NCBI RefSeq assembly: GCF_000963945.1
Contig: NZ_BAMW01000007.1
Coordinates: 124,001-188,000 of the forward strand
DNA from: Acetobacter indonesiensis
GTDB lineage: Bacteria > Pseudomonadota > Alphaproteobacteria > Acetobacterales > Acetobacteraceae
Length of the DNA stretch: 64,000 nt
Direction of reading: 5' to 3'
Made by a program: the position numbers and the translations under genes. Positions 45,621 to 54,778 of the stretch are shown here, piece after piece. Position 1 is the first letter of the stretch. Each line of letters starts with the position of its first letter. Below the pieces are notes generated by a model. The model was not told where the DNA came from and did no database searches. It saw nothing but the letters and a program-made list of their open reading frames with translations.

Positions 45621-46229
45621 ATGGCTTTTGAACTGCCAGCTCTTCCCTATTCCTACAATGCACTGGCCGCTCGTGGCATGTGCCAGGAAACGCTTGAACT
45701 GCATCATGACAAGCACCATCAGGCTTATGTCACGGCGCTGAACAACTTTGTTGAAGCCAAACCAGAACTTCAGGGCAAGTCTCTGGACGAAATCATTCTG
45801 GCTGTTAAGGGCGACAGCGCTCAGGCTCCTGTGTTCAACAATGCTGGTCAGCATTGGAACCACATTCTGTTCTGGCAGAACCTGTCCGCTGCTGGTGGCG
45901 CTATCCCCGACAAGCTGGCTTCCAAAATCAACAGCGACTTCGGTAGCGTTGAAACCTTCAAGGAAGAATTCAAGAAGGCGGCTACCACGCAGTTCGGGTC
46001 TGGCTGGGCTTGGCTGGTTCTGGGTAAAGACGGCAAACTGGCTGTTACCAAAACCGCTAACGGTTCCAACCCTCTGGCCGAAGGTCAGGGCAAGGTGCTG
46101 CTGGGTCTGGATGTGTGGGAACACGCTTACTATCTGGATTTCCGCAACCGTCGTCCTGACTACATCACCAACTATCTGGACAAGCTGGCGAACTATGAAT
46201 TCGCCGAAGCACAGCTTAACGCTGCGTGA
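45621..46229 (+). CDS. sodB: Superoxide dismutase, Fe-type
   Basis: Dismutates superoxide to O2 and H2O2 in the cytosol. The metal ligands are H28 (LELHHDKHH), H81 (QHWNH), D164 and H168 (DVWEHAYYLDF). Gln77 before WNH, in NNAGQHWNH, and the general pattern match iron rather than manganese enzymes. Length 202 aa. CGGAG precedes the ATG by seven bases. It is monocistronic and ends at a UUCG-loop terminator. Codon use is strongly biased toward CTG, GTT and AAC, in line with high expression. Confidence 0.96.
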   Translation: MAFELPALPYSYNALAARGMCQETLELHHDKHHQAYVTALNNFVEAKPELQGKSLDEIILAVKGDSAQAPVFNNAGQHWNHILFWQNLSAAGGAIPDKLASKINSDFGSVETFKEEFKKAATTQFGSGWAWLVLGKDGKLAVTKTANGSNPLAEGQGKVLLGLDVWEHAYYLDFRNRRPDYITNYLDKLANYEFAEAQLNAA

Positions 46230-46239
46230 TTTGAGAAAG

Positions 46240-46267
46240 CGGGCTCCTTCGGGGGCCCGTTTTTTTT
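46240..46267 (+). terminator. sodB terminator with UUCG tetraloop
   Basis: An 8-bp stem (46240-46247 with 46252-46259, one G-U pair) closes on a C(TTCG)G tetraloop and is followed by eight T. A highly stable intrinsic terminator 11 bases after the sodB stop. Confidence 0.95.
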
Positions 46268-46328
46268 ATAACTTAAGATCACCCATTTTCAGCAAAACTG
46301 AAGAGAGCTTTCCAAAAAGCCCCACGCA

Positions 46329-46940
46329 CTAAACTGGGCCCACCATCGCATCCAGCGCCTGTGCCAGAAACGCTTCCTGATGATCAGCAAAGCCTGATTG
46401 CACGACCAACGGTGCCAATAACCCGTCTATTGCCAGCACAGCCAGACCATGCACCTTGGCCCATAAAGCGGCCTGCCCGACTTCTCCCCCAACATCCGAT
46501 TTGTGCGTTTTCGGTGGCTCAGTCTGGGCTAATAACTGCCCCAGCAACCCAAAACTCTGTTGTGCCGCATGGGTAAAAGCTGCGTCATGCCTGTTTATGG
46601 CATCTCCACGAAACATCAGTGTGAACAAACCGGGATTTCGCACTGCGAAAAGTACATAGGCTAACCCGGCATCCTTCACGGAACGCCCGTTACCTTCACG
46701 AAGAGTGCAAGCCAGTTCCTCAAACCCCTGTGTCGCAAGGGCTGTCAGCAATCCGCGCAGATTCCCAAAATGGGGTGTTGCTGCCATGGCGGAAACACCC
46801 GCCTCACGGGTAATCGCCCTTAGCTTCAGGGCATTGATCCCCTCTGCCTCCAGCATATCACGCGCTACGCGTAGCAACTCTACACGCAGATTACCGTGGT
46901 GATAGTCATCCTTACCAGCGGAAGTCTGTTTTTCTGCCAT
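46329..46940 (-). CDS. TetR family transcriptional regulator
   Basis: A 203-residue repressor. The DNA-binding domain is seen as HHGNLRVELLRVARDMLEAEGINALKLRAITREAGVSAMA split over residues 14-54, with the recognition helix ending ATPHFGNLRGLLTAL. The C-terminal ligand domain has the WHG-like pattern. The start MAEKQTSAG at 46940 is chosen; the longer frame to 47015 would run across a palindrome that is probably its own operator. Divergent from the membrane protein at 47107, the likely target. The ligand is unknown. Confidence 0.9.
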   Translation of the reverse strand: MAEKQTSAGKDDYHHGNLRVELLRVARDMLEAEGINALKLRAITREAGVSAMAATPHFGNLRGLLTALATQGFEELACTLREGNGRSVKDAGLAYVLFAVRNPGLFTLMFRGDAINRHDAAFTHAAQQSFGLLGQLLAQTEPPKTHKSDVGGEVGQAALWAKVHGLAVLAIDGLLAPLVVQSGFADHQEAFLAQALDAMVGPV

Positions 46941-46967
46941 AGAATAAAGCCTTGTGTTGCACCAATC

Positions 46968-46980
46968 TTTACATTGTAAA
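46968..46980. promoter_or_regulatory. TTTACA-T-TGTAAA palindrome, probable TetR operator
   Basis: A perfect 13-bp inverted repeat lies 28 bp upstream of the TetR start in the 166-bp divergent gap before the membrane protein gene. A TTGACA-like element (TTGACAA, 46987-46993) follows at once. Autoregulated TetR genes usually carry such a site here. Confidence 0.6.
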
Positions 46981-47106
46981 TTATTCTTGACAACCCGCAG
47001 AAAACTGCGAAGCATCAGCCAAACACATAAACTGCATCGACTCGTTTTTATTCCGTTACAATAAAACAGAGCGGTCTCCTTCGCTCTTCAGACTGAAGGT
47101 CTCACA

Positions 47107-47724
47107 ATGGCGCGCTCGTTCCCTCTGGCCAAAATTATGTTGGAAGCCGGTAGTCTGCTGGTTTTCTGGGTCTTGGCATCCCTTTTCTCTCTCCGTGTGG
47201 CCATTGCGGGCACGCTTGTCTTTATTATCTGGGATGCTGTGCGCCGCTACCGCAACGGGCGATCCTTCCCCCGCCTGTGGATTATTATCAACACGTTGGC
47301 CATCCTGTTCGGGGTGATCGACCTGATATCCATTTCGCCTTTCCTGCTGCCCTACGAAGCAGTCCTGACCAATCTGATCACGGCGGTCTGTTTTACTGTC
47401 AGCGCATTTGGTTCTACCTCTCTGGTGCAGGAAATAGTCGAGGAAAGACAGGGCTTCCCTTTCCCACCAGACCGTCTGGAGCTGAAAGCCTATTTTCGCG
47501 CGTTCACATTGGTTTGGGCTGGGTATTTTGTGGCCAAAGCCGGTCTGTATTTCTGGCTGCTTCAGCATTTCCCTTTAACGCGCGCTCTGGCGCTACGGTC
47601 TATCATCGGCCCCTTAAGCCTTTTCATCATGATAGGGATCAGCATGCAGGGGAAACGGGTATTTCTTCTGTGCCAACGGTTGGGTCTGTTTTTACCGCCC
47701 AAGCCGCTTCCCCATGAAGCGTAA
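47107..47724 (+). CDS. Multi-spanning membrane protein, septation protein A-like
   Basis: A 205-residue hydrophobic protein with about six helices: LLVFWVLASLFSLRVAIAG, LWIIINTLAILFGVIDLI, LLPYEAVLTNLITAVCFTV, YFRAFTLVWAGYFVAKAGLY and SIIGPLSLFIMIGI. The spacing and the LTNLI and FRAFT elements recall the YciB/IspZ (VC0807-type) group of inner-membrane proteins; this is a weak resemblance. It is divergent from a TetR gene, which probably controls it. Transcription of clpB starts downstream from its own promoter. Confidence 0.55.
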   Translation: MARSFPLAKIMLEAGSLLVFWVLASLFSLRVAIAGTLVFIIWDAVRRYRNGRSFPRLWIIINTLAILFGVIDLISISPFLLPYEAVLTNLITAVCFTVSAFGSTSLVQEIVEERQGFPFPPDRLELKAYFRAFTLVWAGYFVAKAGLYFWLLQHFPLTRALALRSIIGPLSLFIMIGISMQGKRVFLLCQRLGLFLPPKPLPHEA

Positions 47725-47828
47725 GGCAAACTGCGCCTTTTAGCGTCGCCAACACGACAGCAGTATTATTGCTTCACTATACCCTTCCCTGTTCGCACTT
47801 TTTTCTGGTCAGGATTGCGCTCTGACCT

Positions 47829-47860
47829 CTTGATTGTTGCAACATCTGTTCCAATCTCTG
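47829..47860 (+). promoter_or_regulatory. Sigma-32 type heat-shock promoter of clpB
   Basis: CTTG (47829-47832), an 18-bp spacer and CCAATCTCTG (47851-47860) match the alphaproteobacterial RpoH consensus CTTG-N17/18-CYTATNT with one mismatch in the -10. It lies 88 bp before the clpB start, giving a leader of about 80 bases. Confidence 0.6.
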
Positions 47861-47947
47861 TTAGCGAGAAAAGACCATGTCACCGTTGCCAGAATGGGAC
47901 GGAGATACGGCCTTCAGTCGCCTAAGAGAAAGGGACACGAGGGAACA

Positions 47948-50554
47948 ATGGATATCGCAAAATTTACAGAACGGTCACGCGGCTTTCTTCAGGCAGCGCA
48001 AACTATCTGCATCCGGGATTTTAACCAGCAACTGACCCCGGAACACCTGCTGAAAGCCATGCTGGATGATGAGGAAGGCGCAGCCTCTGCCCTTATACGT
48101 GCAGCCGGTGGCAAGCCAGAAGCCGTAAAAGCCGCAACCGAGCAAGCCTTGGCCAAACTGCCCAAGGTGCAGGGCGGCGGTGCAGGCCAGCCACAGGCAA
48201 CGCCTGATCTGGTGCGCGTGCTGGATGGCGCTGAACAAGCCGCGCAGAAGGCTGGTGATTCGTTTGTTGCTCAGGACCGCCTGTTGATTGGTATTGCCCA
48301 GTCAGACACAGCCGCCGGTCGCGCTTTGAAAGAGAATGGCGCAACCCCGGACGCTTTGGAAAAAGCCGTTGCCGCCATCCGTAAAGGACGTACAGTGAAC
48401 AGCGAAAACGCTGAAGCCAATTTCGATGCCTTGAAAAAATATGCCCGTGACGTCACGGAAGTCGCGCAGGCTGGTAAACTGGACCCCGTCATTGGCCGTG
48501 ATGAAGAAATTCGCCGCGCCATTCAGGTTCTGGCCCGCCGTAGCAAAAACAACCCGGTTCTGATTGGTGAACCCGGTGTGGGTAAGACTGCTATTGTCGA
48601 AGGTCTGGCCCAGCGTATTGTTAACGGCGACGTGCCCGAGGCACTGAAAAACAAAAAACTGCTGTCGCTTGATATGGGCGCACTGGTTGCCGGTGCCAAA
48701 TATCGCGGTGAGTTTGAAGAACGCCTGAAAGCCGTCCTGAAGGAAATTGAATCGGCTGAAGGGCAGATCATTCTCTTCATTGATGAAATGCACACGCTGG
48801 TTGGCGCTGGCCGGACGGATGGCGCAATGGATGCGTCCAACCTGATCAAACCGGAACTGGCCCGCGGCACGCTGCACTGCATTGGTGCCACCACGCTGGA
48901 TGAATACCGCAAATACATTGAAAAGGATGCAGCCCTCGCCCGGCGCTTCCAGCCAGTATTCGTGGGTGAGCCCTCTGTGGCGGATACCATCTCCATCCTG
49001 CGCGGCATTAAGGAGAAATATGAACTCCATCATGGGGTGCGTATTACCGATGGTGCTCTGGTCTCGGCTGCAACGCTGTCTAACCGTTACATCACAGACC
49101 GCTTTCTGCCAGACAAAGCGATTGATCTGATTGACGAAGCCGCCAGCCGTCTGCGCATGCAGATTGACAGCAAGCCGGAAGAACTGGACGAACTCGACCG
49201 CCGCATCATTCAGCTCAAGATTGAGCGTGAAGCCCTGCGCAAGGAAGATGACAGCGCCAGCAAGGACCGACTGGAAGCCGTAGAAGCGGAACTGGCCGAC
49301 CTTGAAGAAAAATCTGACGCCATGAGTGCAACCTGGCATGCGGAAAAAGACCGTGTGAACGCTGTGCAGAAACTTCAGGAACAGCTTGACCAAGCCCGTT
49401 CGGAAGTTGAAGTCGCACAGCGCAAGGGGGATCTGGGTAAAGCGTCTGAACTGATGTATGGCGTCATACCCAACCTTCAGGCCCAGATTGCACAGGCGCA
49501 GGAAAGTCAGTCCGAAGCCGGGAAAACAGATCTGGTTTCAGAAGCTGTGACTGATCAGGGTGTTGCCTCTGTCGTTTCACGCTGGACAGGCGTGCCTGTT
49601 GACCGGATGCTTGAAGGTGAACGCGCCAAACTGCTGCGCATGGAAGATGAGCTGCGTAAATCGGTTGTTGGTCAGGAACCAGCGCTGAAAGCTGTTTCCA
49701 ACGCTGTGCGCCGGGCCCGCGCAGGCTTGCAGGACCCGAACCGACCCATTGGTTCCTTTCTATTCCTTGGCCCAACCGGTGTCGGTAAAACAGAACTGAC
49801 CAAAGCGTTGGCGCGCTTCCTGTTTGATGATGAAAAAGCGCTGCTACGTATCGACATGAGCGAATTCATGGAGAAACACGCAGTCGCCCGTCTGATTGGT
49901 GCGCCTCCGGGTTATGTTGGGTATGAAGAAGGCGGTGTGCTGACAGAAGCCGTGCGTCGTCGCCCGTATCAGGTTATCCTGTTTGATGAAGTTGAAAAAG
50001 CGCATGAAGATGTCTTTAACATTCTGCTTCAGGTTCTGGATGATGGCCGTCTGACCGATGGTCAGGGACGGACGGTTGATTTCCGCAACACCATTATCGT
50101 GTTGACCAGTAATCTTGGGTCAGACGTTCTGGCCCATCAGCCTGACGGTGAATCAACAGACATGGTGCAGGCACAGGTGATGAAAGTGGTGCGTGACCAC
50201 TTCCGCCCCGAATTCCTGAACCGGTTGGATGAAATCATCCTGTTCTCGCGGTTGCAGAAAGTGGATATGAGCAAGATTGTTGATATCCAGATGCGCCGTC
50301 TGCAGAAACTGCTTGAAGATCGCAAGATCACCCTCAAGCTGGATGATCTGTCCCATGCATGGCTGGCGAATGAAGGATATGACCCGGTTTATGGTGCCCG
50401 GCCGCTAAAACGTGTCATTCAGCGTAGCCTGCAAAACCCGCTGGCTGAACTGCTGCTGCAAGGCACCATTCATGACGGTGAAACTGTTGATATTTCTGCC
50501 AACGGTGAAGGCCTGCTAATTAACGGTAAGGAAGCCGCTTCGGCACTTGCCTGA
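47948..50554 (+). CDS. clpB: ATP-dependent disaggregase ClpB
   Basis: ClpB is a hexameric Hsp100 that pulls proteins out of aggregates together with DnaK. Order: N domain ([20 protein letters not shown]), AAA-1 with [13 protein letters not shown] near 205 and the [15 protein letters not shown] Walker B, a coiled-coil M domain rich in Lys/Glu, then AAA-2 with [16 protein letters not shown] near 605 and [12 protein letters not shown]. The ATG at 47948, after ACGAGGGAACA, begins [10 protein letters not shown] as in the family; the longer frame from 47834 is not needed. 868 aa. A heat-shock promoter lies upstream and a strong terminator follows. Confidence 0.97.
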   Translation: MDIAKFTERSRGFLQAAQTICIRDFNQQLTPEHLLKAMLDDEEGAASALIRAAGGKPEAVKAATEQALAKLPKVQGGGAGQPQATPDLVRVLDGAEQAAQKAGDSFVAQDRLLIGIAQSDTAAGRALKENGATPDALEKAVAAIRKGRTVNSENAEANFDALKKYARDVTEVAQAGKLDPVIGRDEEIRRAIQVLARRSKNNPVLIGEPGVGKTAIVEGLAQRIVNGDVPEALKNKKLLSLDMGALVAGAKYRGEFEERLKAVLKEIESAEGQIILFIDEMHTLVGAGRTDGAMDASNLIKPELARGTLHCIGATTLDEYRKYIEKDAALARRFQPVFVGEPSVADTISILRGIKEKYELHHGVRITDGALVSAATLSNRYITDRFLPDKAIDLIDEAASRLRMQIDSKPEELDELDRRIIQLKIEREALRKEDDSASKDRLEAVEAELADLEEKSDAMSATWHAEKDRVNAVQKLQEQLDQARSEVEVAQRKGDLGKASELMYGVIPNLQAQIAQAQESQSEAGKTDLVSEAVTDQGVASVVSRWTGVPVDRMLEGERAKLLRMEDELRKSVVGQEPALKAVSNAVRRARAGLQDPNRPIGSFLFLGPTGVGKTELTKALARFLFDDEKALLRIDMSEFMEKHAVARLIGAPPGYVGYEEGGVLTEAVRRRPYQVILFDEVEKAHEDVFNILLQVLDDGRLTDGQGRTVDFRNTIIVLTSNLGSDVLAHQPDGESTDMVQAQVMKVVRDHFRPEFLNRLDEIILFSRLQKVDMSKIVDIQMRRLQKLLEDRKITLKLDDLSHAWLANEGYDPVYGARPLKRVIQRSLQNPLAELLLQGTIHDGETVDISANGEGLLINGKEAASALA

Positions 50555-50580
50555 TACGCTATCACTTGGTTTACTAACGA

Positions 50581-50609
50581 ACGGGAAGGTTTCGGCCTTC
50601 CCGTTTTTT
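50581..50609 (+). terminator. clpB terminator
   Basis: A 9-bp perfect stem ACGGGAAGG/CCTTCCCGT (50581-50589 with 50596-50604) is followed by TTTTTT. It lies 26 bp after the clpB stop. Confidence 0.93.
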
Positions 50610-50677
50610 ATTTCAACAAAGTGCTGTGTCAAATTATACAGCACCAGCACCTGATTACGTGGTGTCAGGAGAAAAAA

Positions 50678-51310
50678 GTGTCAGAACCCGCATGGCTGAT
50701 CTGGGCGCGTGAGATTCAGGCAATTTCCCAAACTGGCCTGACATACGCGCAAGACCCTTTTGATAAAGAGCGCTACGAAATGCTGCGTGCCCTGTCAGCG
50801 CGCATGATGGCCGCAGGCAGCGCTGAGCTTGAACAACAGCTGGAAAACCTGTTCACACAGCAAAACGGTTACGCCACCCCCAAGCTGGAAGTGCGCGTCG
50901 GCGTGTTTGACGCAGCGGGCCGTATTCTGATGGTGCGGGAAGTTCTGGATAAAAACCGGTGGACCATTCCCGGCGGCTGGACAGATGTGAATCTGACAGC
51001 CAGCCAATGCGCGGCCAAGGAAGTGTGGGAAGAAACTGGCTACACCGTGCGTATTACCAAGCTGGCTATGGTTCTTGACCGCTCAACACAAAACCACCAG
51101 CCGCCAGAAGGATTTTCTGTCACCAAGTTATTTTTCCTTGGGGAGATTACAGGGGGCGCGGCAACGACAAGCATTGAAACAAGCGAAGTCCGTTTCTTTG
51201 CAAAAAATGAAATCCCGCAGGATATCTCGACAGGTCGTGTGCTACCGCATCAGATCGACCGTCTATATGCACACCATGCCAACCCCGACCTTCCGACCGA
51301 GTTCGACTGA
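50678..51310 (+). CDS. Nudix hydrolase with Nudix_N domain
   Basis: A 210-residue hydrolase. The N-terminal helical domain (WLIWAREIQAISQTGLTYAQ with DKERYEML) is the Nudix_N domain seen before some ADP-ribose or nucleoside-diphosphate-sugar pyrophosphatases. The Nudix box at about 100-121 reads GWTDVNLTASQCAAKEVWEE: the usual first Glu is Leu and the Arg is Lys, while the catalytic EVxEE core is intact. The start is GTG 50678 with AGGAG six bases before; the ATG frame from 50621 has no site. The substrate is not known. An inverted repeat overlaps the stop codon. Confidence 0.87.
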   Translation: MSEPAWLIWAREIQAISQTGLTYAQDPFDKERYEMLRALSARMMAAGSAELEQQLENLFTQQNGYATPKLEVRVGVFDAAGRILMVREVLDKNRWTIPGGWTDVNLTASQCAAKEVWEETGYTVRITKLAMVLDRSTQNHQPPEGFSVTKLFFLGEITGGAATTSIETSEVRFFAKNEIPQDISTGRVLPHQIDRLYAHHANPDLPTEFD

Positions 51311-51337
51311 ATGACTCTCTCTCTCTGTATCATTCAG
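51307..51337 (+). repeat. Inverted repeat with CT-rich loop over the Nudix stop codon
   Basis: CTGAATGA (51307-51314) and TCATTCAG (51330-51337) form a perfect 8-bp stem around a 15-base loop of CT dinucleotides. The left arm contains the TGA stop of the Nudix gene. No T tract follows, so it is not a classical terminator; the CT run could vary in length. Confidence 0.5.
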
Positions 51338-51464
51338 CCCCTGGGCGCTCGCTTCAGAATTACGGGAGAACAAGGGGGCATTATTGGTCGCAATCAGTGC
51401 AGGCAGCTTTTTTTATGATGCGCTAGCAGAGTTTCTTCGCCACAGTGTTTATACGCTTCTTTTA

Positions 51465-52370
51465 CTAACCTCGTGCAACACACCGGGTTTTTTCAGAAAG
51501 CTTTACCATAGTCTGTAATGCTAAATTGGTGGGGGTGGGGATATTCAACTCCCTTCCCTTCTGAACCACGTATCCGTTCAGAAAATCAATTTCCGTTGGT
51601 CTGCCCCGAAACAGGTCCTGTGCGGTTGAGGATTTCTGGTCTGGCATCAACACGGCCACATCCAACACCTGTTGCAGCATGTTTGCTGGCAGCGTCACAT
51701 TGCACGCGTGCGCTACGGTCTGACACTCACTCACCACCTGCTCTATGACCTCTTTTGCGCCATTAACAGACATCATAGAGGCATAGGGTATCTGGGCTAC
51801 GGCAGATAATGCATTGTAGGCACAGTTGATTGTCAGTTTGGCCCATAACGCCTGCTGCACTGTGGCTGAAACCGTTGTGGGAATACCCGCCTGCGTCAAA
51901 GCCGTCGCAATAACGTCACTTTGTGGGCTTGAACCAATCAGAAGCCTGCCCCCCCCGTGGTAACCCACACGACCGGGTGCAGCCATATCAACACCCACAT
52001 ACACAACCGCAGGCACAACAGGCCGGCCAGTCACAATGCTTAGCCGCTCCGCATTATCAACACCATTCTGCAAACTAAGAATAACCGTATCAGTGCCTAA
52101 TGCCGGTGCCAGTTCCCGTCCCGCATTTTCCGTATCCGCAGATTTGACACAGACCAGAACCAGATCAGCAGGCGTCAGGCTCGCAGCATCTGTTACCGCC
52201 TTTACGGGACTGTTTTTCTCACCCTCCGGCAGATCAAGAATCAGACCACGCGCAGCAATCGGGTGCATATGTGCAGGCCGCCCCAGCAACGTAACGTCAT
52301 GCCCGGCTATACCCAGCAACCCTCCAACGTAACAGCCGACGGCCCCGGCCCCAATCACGGTAACGCGCAT
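51465..52370 (-). CDS. panE: 2-dehydropantoate 2-reductase
   Basis: Ketopantoate reductase makes pantoate for coenzyme A with NADPH. The Rossmann motif VIGAGAVGCYVGGLLGIAGHDV is followed by CVKSADTENAGRELAPALG, SLQNGVDNAERL and the catalytic Lys region ALWAKLTINCAYNALSA. C-terminal domain: RPTEIDFLNGYVVQKGRELNIPTP. Length 301 aa, normal. Several ApbA/PanE paralogues act on other 2-oxo acids, so the exact substrate is likely but not certain. It stands alone on the minus strand, 99 bp after the pirin gene. Confidence 0.88.
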   Translation of the reverse strand: MRVTVIGAGAVGCYVGGLLGIAGHDVTLLGRPAHMHPIAARGLILDLPEGEKNSPVKAVTDAASLTPADLVLVCVKSADTENAGRELAPALGTDTVILSLQNGVDNAERLSIVTGRPVVPAVVYVGVDMAAPGRVGYHGGGRLLIGSSPQSDVIATALTQAGIPTTVSATVQQALWAKLTINCAYNALSAVAQIPYASMMSVNGAKEVIEQVVSECQTVAHACNVTLPANMLQQVLDVAVLMPDQKSSTAQDLFRGRPTEIDFLNGYVVQKGRELNIPTPTNLALQTMVKLSEKTRCVARG

Positions 52371-52469
52371 ATTCTTTTATTCCCGAACATGATTTCACAG
52401 ATGCTGCATATTAAAGCATTCTGTTTCAATCTTTCATTCGAAAATAGCCCGTCTTTTATAGGTACTGCC

Positions 52470-53225
52470 CTACCTACATGCACCACCTACAGGAACATCA
52501 ACCAGCAGGACCACCGCATCTTGTGCTGCCATGACCGTCAACTGGCTATCATCATCCTGTAGAAAGGCATCGCCCGCTTCCAGCGTCTGATACCCCACGG
52601 TAACGCGCCCTGATACTACCGTCAGATACAGGCTTTGTCCCGGTATTGTCTGATAGGCAGCCCCATCCCCGGCAGAAAGACGAGCATGCAAAAAACGTGA
52701 GCGAGAACGAAGCGTCAGTGGACTACCATCTTCGCATGTTTCCCCGTCCTCCGGGTCATCTTCAGGAAAGCCGGAGGCCAGTATTTTGAAGCCACCATCT
52801 TCTAATTCTGGAAACCCTGCGCGCACTTCCTGTGTCGGGTCACCGCCTTCGTTATCCTGCAAAATCCAGAATTGAAAGAAAACGGCTTTCTCTTGGGCAT
52901 TCCATGCCAGATGTGACAGCCCCCGACCGGCACCAATAATATGCAAGCTACCAGCACCAAGAACGTCATTACAAAAACCGTTGCTTTTTGATGTTACTTT
53001 CCCAGAACACACCCATGTCAGAATATCGACATTTGCTTCCGCGCCCACAGCGTAGTCAGCACCAGATGGAAGCCTAATCTGATTAGCAATTTTCAGTCGG
53101 CCTGCTCCGGTTTCAGGGCTACCCTTATCTGCCGAACACGCACCACCGATAGACGCCAGATAACACTCCACCCTTAACGCACCATTCTGCCTGCCGCTGT
53201 GTGCGGCAACCCTTCGACCCACCAT
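52470..53225 (-). CDS. Pirin-like bicupin protein
   Basis: A 251-residue cupin protein. The N-terminal cupin shows DILTWVCSGKV, then VLGAGSLHIIGAGRGLSHLAWN and FFQFWILQD, which match the pirin pattern (his-containing AGRG-I/L-xHSE), with one His kept. The second cupin ends with SLYLTVVSGRVTVGYQTLEAGDAFLQDD. Pirins bind iron and include quercetin dioxygenases; here the usual HPHRG metal motif is absent, so activity may be lost. Its ATG overlaps the stop of the efflux outer-membrane gene by one base (TGATG), making it the fourth gene of that operon. Confidence 0.72.
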   Translation of the reverse strand: MVGRRVAAHSGRQNGALRVECYLASIGGACSADKGSPETGAGRLKIANQIRLPSGADYAVGAEANVDILTWVCSGKVTSKSNGFCNDVLGAGSLHIIGAGRGLSHLAWNAQEKAVFFQFWILQDNEGGDPTQEVRAGFPELEDGGFKILASGFPEDDPEDGETCEDGSPLTLRSRSRFLHARLSAGDGAAYQTIPGQSLYLTVVSGRVTVGYQTLEAGDAFLQDDDSQLTVMAAQDAVVLLVDVPVGGACR

Positions 53226-54778
53226 CAGATGCTCTTACGCCGGACGCGATCAGGGCCAGCATCAGGATAGCGGTTTTCCCAACCACCACCCAAAGCACGA
53301 TACAGATGCGTGACAGAGCGGGAAACAGTTGCCGTGGCCTCAACCAGCGCACTCTGCGATGTCAAAAGCGCATTCTGCATCGTCAACACATTCAGAAAAT
53401 CTGATGCACCCTGCACATATTGGGCCTGTGCTGTTTCTACGGCTATCTGGTTCTGTTGCACGGCCTCCTGTAACCGATCACGCTCGTTCTGGGCGGCTGT
53501 AAAATCCGCCATGGCATCATCAACTTCCTGCCATGCCTTCAGCACGGTTCGTTGAAACAGAATAGCGGCTTCTTTTTGTTGTGCTTTGCGTAAATGCAGT
53601 TGCCCGGTCAGGCGTCCGCCCTCGAAAATCGGCAACGTCGCTGTAGGCCCGAACCCATATTGACGCGATGCCCAAGACCCAAGGCCGCTAAACTGCAATG
53701 CCTGAACATCAAGACTGCCGGAAAGGGTCACGCGGGGGAAGAAATCGGCCACAGCCACCCCAATACTTGCCGTTGCGGCATGCAGTCTTTCATTCGCCAT
53801 CCGAATATCAGGCCGACGCTCCACAAGCTGTGACGGCAACCCTGTGGGAATGGCCGCAGGCACTGTCGGGATGGTTCCGCTTTGTCCAAGCTGCCCGGTT
53901 AACGCCCCCGGTTCCTTCGCTGCCAGAAAACTCACAGCATTGATCAAATGCGCCTGTTGGCTCTGAAGCGGAGACAACCGAGACTGAAACAGACGCAACT
54001 GACCCGTGGAATCCGCAACATCCAGCTTGGTTGCTGCCCCTTGCTGAAAACGGAGTGTGGTAAGCTGCACGCTGTGCTGTGCAATGCCGATATTGTGGTT
54101 AAGGATGGCAAGACGCGCCTGCACGCCACGCAAATCAATATAGTCCTGCGCGGTTTCCGCCATTAAGGACACAAGAATATCCCGCCGCATTTCCTCTGTG
54201 CCGCGCATGGCTGCCGTGGCGGCCTCAACCTGTCTGCGCACATGCCCCCAGAAATCAACCTCCCATGACGCGCTCATGCCATATTGCGGCAGGTTGAAAG
54301 ACGGATTACCAACGCTACCCGGCAACGCTGTAGGGCCGAACCCCTGCGCCCCATTGGCAATACTGCCCGCCTGCTGCTGCTCCATCGTGCCCAGCAAACC
54401 CAGAACACCGTTTGTGCTGGCCCTTTCGCGCGCATAAGATGCATTGGCTTCTGCGTGCGGAAACTGCGCTGCACTGGCAATACGCCTCTCCGCTACACTT
54501 TCGGCCATGCGGTATGAGGCAGCTTTCAAATCCAGATTGGCGTCAGCAACATCTTTTTCTAAGTCTGTCAGAATAGGATCCTGAAACAACCGCCACCAGT
54601 CTGGGTCTAACGCAGCTGTAACGGAGCGACTTTCAGCCACTGGCAGGCTTTGATGCCACGCGGTAGGCGCGGCCACTTTTGGTTTGTGATAATCTGGCCC
54701 CACAGTGCATCCCGCCAGCAACATGCAAGGCAAAGCCACCGGACAAAGCCAGTTTCGCATCCCGTCAACGCCAGACAT
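53225..54778 (-). CDS. NodT family outer-membrane efflux lipoprotein
   Basis: A 517-residue OprM/NodT-type channel. The lipobox LLAGC lies after a short signal (RNWLCPVALPCMLLAGC), and the mature protein starts CTVGPDYHKPKV, the classical NodT opening. Two repeated coiled-coil halves follow, including LPSQLVERRPDIRMANERLHAATASIGVAVADFFPRV (marker RRPDI), which forms the tunnel. The ATG at 54778 has GGGGGA nine bases before and overlaps the HlyD gene by 14 bp; an ATG at 54760 is an alternative. It pairs with EmrA/EmrB-like genes upstream to form a tripartite pump. Confidence 0.92.
   Translation of the reverse strand: MSGVDGMRNWLCPVALPCMLLAGCTVGPDYHKPKVAAPTAWHQSLPVAESRSVTAALDPDWWRLFQDPILTDLEKDVADANLDLKAASYRMAESVAERRIASAAQFPHAEANASYARERASTNGVLGLLGTMEQQQAGSIANGAQGFGPTALPGSVGNPSFNLPQYGMSASWEVDFWGHVRRQVEAATAAMRGTEEMRRDILVSLMAETAQDYIDLRGVQARLAILNHNIGIAQHSVQLTTLRFQQGAATKLDVADSTGQLRLFQSRLSPLQSQQAHLINAVSFLAAKEPGALTGQLGQSGTIPTVPAAIPTGLPSQLVERRPDIRMANERLHAATASIGVAVADFFPRVTLSGSLDVQALQFSGLGSWASRQYGFGPTATLPIFEGGRLTGQLHLRKAQQKEAAILFQRTVLKAWQEVDDAMADFTAAQNERDRLQEAVQQNQIAVETAQAQYVQGASDFLNVLTMQNALLTSQSALVEATATVSRSVTHLYRALGGGWENRYPDAGPDRVRRKSI

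Noticed and set aside
48302-49393. 363-codon open frame on the minus strand
   Set aside because: It lies entirely antisense to clpB, whose AAA motifs are intact; the predicted protein shows no family pattern and no ribosome site was seen. It is a codon-bias shadow.
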